Origin: Chitinophagales bacterium
GTDB taxonomy: Bacteria > Bacteroidota > Bacteroidia > Chitinophagales > LD1
Assembly: GCA_016787045.1 (NCBI GenBank)
Contig: JAEUVA010000008.1
Coordinates: 177,743-241,742 of the forward strand
Length of the DNA: 64,000 nt
Direction of reading: 5' to 3'
The notes under the pieces were generated by a model that did no database searches, was not told where the DNA came from, and saw only the letters and a program-made list of their open reading frames with translations. The translations under genes were made by a program, and so were the position numbers. This document shows, in pieces, positions 60,424 to 64,000 of the stretch (position 1 is the stretch's first letter; every line of letters begins with the position of its first letter).

Positions 60424-61512
60424 TCATAAGTATTTGTCCAAATCTGCCACCTTCAAATCTACGGTAATCTGTTTTACCTCTTGCTCTTTGTCTTTTTGGC
60501 AAATCAATAGCACATCGCCCGTATCTACCACACAGTAGCCATCTAGACCTTGCACTACCACCAACTTATCATTAGGCACCATTATCATGTTATGTGCCGC
60601 GTCATAAATCTTTACCTTTTTGCCGGATACTGCATTGCCGAGGTAATCGTGCTCATACACATCATACAACGCATCCCAAGAGCCAATGTCGCTCCAACCA
60701 AACTGTGCAGGCAAAGTATATACGTTTTCGGCTTTCTCCATTACGCCATAGTCAATAGAAATATTGGTACACTGTGAGTATGCTTCGCGTATAAATTTTT
60801 GCTCACTGTGCTTATCGTAATGGTGCTGCCCTTCGCGAAATGCCTCGGCTACTTCGGGCAAGTGTTTTACTATGGCTCGTAACAGTGTTTTTGCTTTCCA
60901 TACAAACATGCCGCTATTCCACAAAAAATCACCGCTGGTCAAAAATGTTTTGGCTAACTCTACCGTAGGTTTTTCGGTAAAAGTTTTCACTTTATGGAAC
61001 CCTGCTCCGGCATCCTCTTCTTCAAACTGTATGTAGCCGTAGCCCGTGGCCGGCTTGGTTGGCTTAACACCAATAGTAACTAAAAAACCATTATCGGTTA
61101 CATAGTTCACGCACTTATCAATCACCTCCAAAAAGTTTTTTTCTTGTAGTATCAGGTGGTCGCTTGGAGTAATAATGATGGTGGCGTTTTTGTCTTTAGC
61201 ATATATCTTATCGCAGGCGTATGTAATGCAGGGTGCAGTGTTTCTGCGCATGGGTTCTTTGAGAATCTGTGAATCGGTAAGTGCCGGCAATTGCTCTTTT
61301 ACTAAAGTGGCGTATGCATCGTTTGTAACCACATATATGTTTTCTGCGGGTACAATTTTGGCAAACCGCTCAAAGGTGAGTTGCAGCAAGGTTCTGCCCA
61401 CGTTCAAAATATCCAGAAACTGCTTGGGCTTTGCGGTGCGGCTTTGTGGCCAAAAACGACTTCCGATACCTCCGGCCATAATGGCTACATACGTGTTACC
61501 GGATTGCTGCAT
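60424..61512 (-). CDS. manC: Mannose-1-phosphate guanylyltransferase
   Basis: 362 residues. The enzyme makes GDP-mannose for glycan synthesis. The nucleotidyltransferase signature AGGIGSRFWPQSRTAKPKQFL is at 14-35 in two parts, and DLxxFVWKAK-like FLWNSGMFVWKAKTL, FTEKP and SIDYGVMEKAENVY are typical. The C-terminal phosphomannose isomerase half of bifunctional enzymes is absent, the usual length in Bacteroidota. A TACTTTTG box, matching TAnnTTTG, lies on the minus strand at 61532-61539, but no matching upstream box is seen. No other capsule or O-antigen genes are adjacent. Confidence 0.95.
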   Translation of the reverse strand: MQQSGNTYVAIMAGGIGSRFWPQSRTAKPKQFLDILNVGRTLLQLTFERFAKIVPAENIYVVTNDAYATLVKEQLPALTDSQILKEPMRRNTAPCITYACDKIYAKDKNATIIITPSDHLILQEKNFLEVIDKCVNYVTDNGFLVTIGVKPTKPATGYGYIQFEEEDAGAGFHKVKTFTEKPTVELAKTFLTSGDFLWNSGMFVWKAKTLLRAIVKHLPEVAEAFREGQHHYDKHSEQKFIREAYSQCTNISIDYGVMEKAENVYTLPAQFGWSDIGSWDALYDVYEHDYLGNAVSGKKVKIYDAAHNMIMVPNDKLVVVQGLDGYCVVDTGDVLLICQKDKEQEVKQITVDLKVADLDKYL

Positions 61513-61568
61513 GGTACTTAAATTAGGGGCGCAAAAGTAGTATTTCAGCGCAAAGGGCGTAACCCTTG

Positions 61569-63821
61569 TTAATCGGCAGTTTTACCTTTTAAACGCTCGG
61601 TATCTGTATTAGCAGCTGTATGTTTTTTCGAAAGTGCACCGAGCCGAATTTTTATGCCGGCATTAAACAATCTGCCCTCGAGCGGTGCATAAACTTCTTT
61701 AAAAGCCGGGCGCTCAAAAGTAGGATTGGGCACAACCAAAGCTCCATACGAGCTTTGCCTGATATTGAACAGGTTCTCCAGATTTGCAAACAGCAAAAAA
61801 TACTTGTGCGAATACTGTGAAACGATTCCCATTTCCCATATCCCATGCCCAACGGTACCGTCACTTAATTTTACCGCACTATAGTAGTAAGCATCTACCC
61901 CGATGGTAAAATTTTTGATCGTGTAATCTGCTAAAAGTGATACAATATGCTTAGAGGTTAATGGTGCTAAACTTCTTACTCCGTTTAACCGCAAATTGTT
62001 ATCGGTAAGCGCATACGATACTCCGAATCCAAACCCGCGATAGGACAATCTTATGGCGGTTTCTATACCTTTTGTTTGCTGATAGCCCTTGCCGCTAATG
62101 TAGTTGAGTTGCGAACAAGCATCGCACGAATCATCTGCCAGCAATTGCGGTCTTAGAGGGTTTAATAAATGAGTGAGAAAATACATTTGTTGAACAGTTA
62201 CTACCAAACCCACTTGTGTGGGTATGCGCACTTGCAAATCGGCAGTGCCGCCAAAGCTAAGTTCGGGCTTCACACTATCTGCAATTCCACGCATCCCTAC
62301 AAAACGAACCTCTTCGGTTTCATCCTGAAAAATAGTAGGTAGCTTGTAACCCATACTAAAATTTAGCCGTGTAGAAAAAATTGAATTCCACTTTTGCAAA
62401 AACCCCACATGTGGTAGTGCAAAGAACCTATGTTGGTTATTATAGTCTAACCTTACACCTCCCTCCATGGTAGTTTTAGAGGTAACCCTATAAATGTATT
62501 GGGCAAACAATCCAGTTGTAAGATAGGTGTAGTTTAGCGAATAAACAGAGGAATCTGCAGTGCCGGTAAACTTGTCTGTACGAAAATCAACACCAACAAC
62601 AACATCATGCTTTTTCCTGGCAAAATGGTAATTCAACTCTGTGAAACTGCTCAGTTGTACACCGGCAAACCGATGGTTGGTCAGTTCTAAATTTCTGCTA
62701 AAATAGTTGATGGCATTCTTAGCAGTTAGTTTTCCTTTATCGTCCCAGTCGGCTTCCAAAGTAAAGTTGGTAGCTAATTGGGCGGTGTTGTTTTTCTCAA
62801 AGTAATTAAACACTGTATCTAACTTATTTTGCAGATAAGCCATTGCTCCACCCATACGATTTTCGCGGGTGTAAGTGGCGCCTAAGTTCAATTTCACTTT
62901 TTGTGTAATATCAAAAAATAGTTGAGGGGAAACGTAATACCGCTGCAAGAGAGGTGTTTCAGAAAAATCGTCTTTGTTCCAATCTACTTCTCGCTGATAG
63001 CGGTAAAGCCCGGTGAGCGAAAAACCAAACCATTTTACTTTTTGGCTCATAAAAGTACCCGCATCTACTGCTCTCGCACTCTCGGCATTTATGAGCAAAT
63101 CGTAAACCGGTACTTCAGTAGGTTGTTTGGTTATCAGGTTAATCACTCCACCAATGGCATCGCCACCGTACAACGTAGATGCCGGGCCTTTGATAATTTC
63201 TATGTGGCGAACATCTGAAGGTGGAATTTGCGTTAGCCCAATCACATTGCTTAATCCGCCAAAAATGGGTAAGCCGTTTTTGAGTACCTGTACATATTTT
63301 CCTCTCAGCCCTTGCAAACGAATGTTGAAAGTGCCGCTGGTGGACGAAGTACGCTGTACCTGTACCCCGGTTTGCTCGCGCATAATGTGCGATACGTCTG
63401 AGGGTTTATCACTCATCTTCTCTCCCACTTCTTCTTCGCTAATTACCTCTACCCTGGTGGGCAGTTCATCAGAACGTTTGTTGTTTCGGGTACTTACTAT
63501 TTCCACCTCATCCAACTCTTCTTCAAATTGCTGTAAACTTATTTGCAGAGTGCTGTTGCCAGCTAAAGGGAATACCACTTTAACTTTTTTCCTGTAGTAA
63601 CCGGTTTGCGTAATTACAAGGGTGTATTCCCCATTTTTACGAATTGGTAACGATGCACTACCGTTGGAGTCTGTATATACTACAATCGATGTATCAGCAT
63701 ATTGCACAGCGGCAAACTCCAGCGCTTCTCCCGTGTCATCATCTACCAAATGGATAAACAAATTATCTTGAGCCGATAGAACAGCCCAGACAGTAAGTAA
63801 AAGAATACTGAAAAAATATTT
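61569..63821 (-). CDS. TonB-dependent outer-membrane receptor
   Basis: 750 residues from a TTG at 63821, whose product begins with a good signal peptide (KYFFSILLLTVWAVLSAQ). A further upstream TTG at 63854 lies inside the preceding terminator hairpin, so I prefer the internal start. Domain order: CarboxypepD_reg-like (~20-100, LVDDDTGEALEFAAVQYADTS), TonB plug (~110-230, ISEEEVGEKMSDKP ... RLQGLRGKYVQVLKNGLPIFGG and YGGDAIGGVINLITKQP), then a ~500-residue barrel ending without a terminal Phe. The substrate is unknown; it has the look of a stand-alone siderophore/metal/cobalamin-type receptor rather than SusC. No SusD partner is nearby. Confidence 0.92.
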   Translation of the reverse strand, partial: KYFFSILLLTVWAVLSAQDNLFIHLVDDDTGEALEFAAVQYADTSIVVYTDSNGSASLPIRKNGEYTLVITQTGYYRKKVKVVFPLAGNSTLQISLQQFEEELDEVEIVSTRNNKRSDELPTRVEVISEEEVGEKMSDKPSDVSHIMREQTGVQVQRTSSTSGTFNIRLQGLRGKYVQVLKNGLPIFGGLSNVIGLTQIPPSDVRHIEIIKGPASTLYGGDAIGGVINLITKQPTEVPVYDLLINAESARAVDAGTFMSQKVKWFGFSLTGLYRYQREVDWNKDDFSETPLLQRYYVSPQLFFDITQKVKLNLGATYTRENRMGGAMAYLQNKLDTVFNYFEKNNTAQLATNFTLEADWDDKGKLTAKNAINYFSRNLELTNHRFAGVQLSSFTELNYHFARKKHDVVVGVDFRTDKFTGTADSSVYSLNYTYLTTGLFAQYIYRVTSKTTMEGGVRLDYNNQHRFFALPHVGFLQKWNSIFSTRLNFSMGYKLPTIFQDETEEVRFVGMRGIADSVKPELSFGGTADLQVRIPTQVGLVVTVQQMYFLTHLLNPLRPQLLADDSCDACSQLNYISGKGYQQTKGIETAIRLSYRGFGFGVSYALTDNNLRLNGVRSLAPLTSKHIVSLLADYTIKNFTIGVDAYYYSAVKLSDGTVGHGIWEMGIVSQYSHKYFLLFANLENLFNIRQSSYGALVVPNPTFERPAFKEVYAPLEGRLFNAGIKIRLGALSKKHTAANTDTERLKGKTAD

Positions 63822-63852
63822 CAACGGGCAAATATGTATTACCGAAAATAGC

Positions 63853-63878
63853 AAAGCCCGCGAACCATCGCGGGCTTT
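63853..63878 (-). terminator. Terminator of the small lipoprotein gene at the window end
   Basis: A 10-bp stem AAAGCCCGCG/CGCGGGCTTT (63853-63862 with 63869-63878) and a 6-base loop. The U-run is short (TTT). It separates the lipoprotein gene from the receptor gene. Confidence 0.7.
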
Positions 63879-63906
63879 AATAAATTGCTATACCCCTCTG
63901 TTTATC

Positions 63907-64000
63907 TTATGCTTTTACCTCTTTGGCGGTTTCGGCCTGCGAATAAGTAGGGCAGGTGTGTTTGTTGCACGATGAAGCTGCTAATACAAAAGCTACTGCA
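63907..64000 (-). CDS. C-terminal end of a small lipoprotein (starts outside the window)
   Basis: Thirty codons are visible before the stop at 63907. They encode AVAFVLAASSCNKHTCPTY and a charged tail ending KEVKA. SASSC-like AASSC is a lipobox, so the mature part would be only about 20 residues beginning with the lipidated cysteine, with one more cysteine four residues later. Very short lipoproteins of this kind are common in Bacteroidota; function is unknown. The start codon lies to the right of the window. Too little is seen to name it. Confidence 0.6.
   Translation of the reverse strand, partial: AVAFVLAASSCNKHTCPTYSQAETAKEVKA

Noticed and set aside
63823..63854. Upstream TTG at 63854 as the receptor start
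   Set aside because: It lies within the terminator hairpin of the upstream gene and adds a polar stretch before an otherwise good signal peptide.

Overview
This window is a stretch of chromosome from a member of the Bacteroidota, most likely an environmental lineage near Chitinophagales/Sphingobacteriia; the genus cannot be named from sequence alone. The evidence is a PorU/PorV-type type IX secretion (T9SS) gene pair, three intact proteins with T9SS C-terminal sorting signals, the gliding lipoprotein GldH, a short primary sigma factor without region 1.1, starts generally lacking Shine-Dalgarno sequences, and several promoters matching the Bacteroidota consensus TTTG-N19-TAnnTTTG. Base composition is moderate and uniform. 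I see no rRNA or tRNA genes, insertion sequences, prophage or CRISPR arrays.

Layout. 1-1034 (minus): the 5' part of a WYL-type regulator and a cysteine-rich membrane protein. 1152-2228 (plus): prfA. 2233-16650 (minus): a long codirectional run of LON-domain protein, Y-family DNA polymerase, AcpH-like protein, PorV-like protein, 1713-residue PorU-like sortase, TPR histidine kinase, glycosyltransferase, lgt and a cytochrome P450. Within it the AcpH-like/PorV/PorU and lgt/P450 genes are nearly touching or overlapping. 16759-18047 (plus): two tandem small secreted proteins that look like TonB-receptor N-termini without barrels, ended by a 17-bp perfect terminator hairpin. 18153-20455 (minus): hmgA-hppD tyrosine/homogentisate catabolism. 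20642-26324: a secreted hypothetical, an RsmF-like methyltransferase, fbp (minus), rpsO and pnp.

26325-26803 is the only gene-free stretch above 300 bp. It holds a 48-bp near-perfect palindrome and a decayed T9SS sorting-domain fragment. 26804-32395 is a 1863-residue surface protein with a lectin domain, a PKD domain, 18 SprB-type repeats and a type B sorting domain. 32404-33735 (minus) holds a VOC and a double-SRPBCC protein. 33915-42052 carries sucA and sucB (2-oxoglutarate dehydrogenase E1 and E2) separated by an oppositely oriented block: two-component system, universal-stress-like protein and a SulP transporter without STAS domain. 42209-43332 is the rpsF-rpsR-rplI operon. 43407-46768: regulatory-domain protein, glycosyltransferase, RicT and GldH. 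46875-53192: a T9SS cargo protein, a small lipoprotein, rpsT, a possible structured RNA, the primary sigma factor and a T9SS-sorted hydrolase. 53193-63821 (minus): proC, fadD-like ligase, yidC, a hypothetical gene, omega-amidase, aminotransferase, manC and a TonB-dependent receptor. The window ends inside a small lipoprotein gene.

The genes are mostly core housekeeping with a secretion/surface theme: PorU/PorV-like proteins, Lgt, YidC and GldH belong to envelope biogenesis, while the SprB-repeat protein, the 821-residue protein and the hydrolase are probable T9SS clients. The less ordinary items are the barrel-less plug pair, the palindrome within a T9SS relic, the possible three-way-junction RNA between rpoD and rpsT, the overlapping hairpins before pnp, and the block splitting sucA from sucB.
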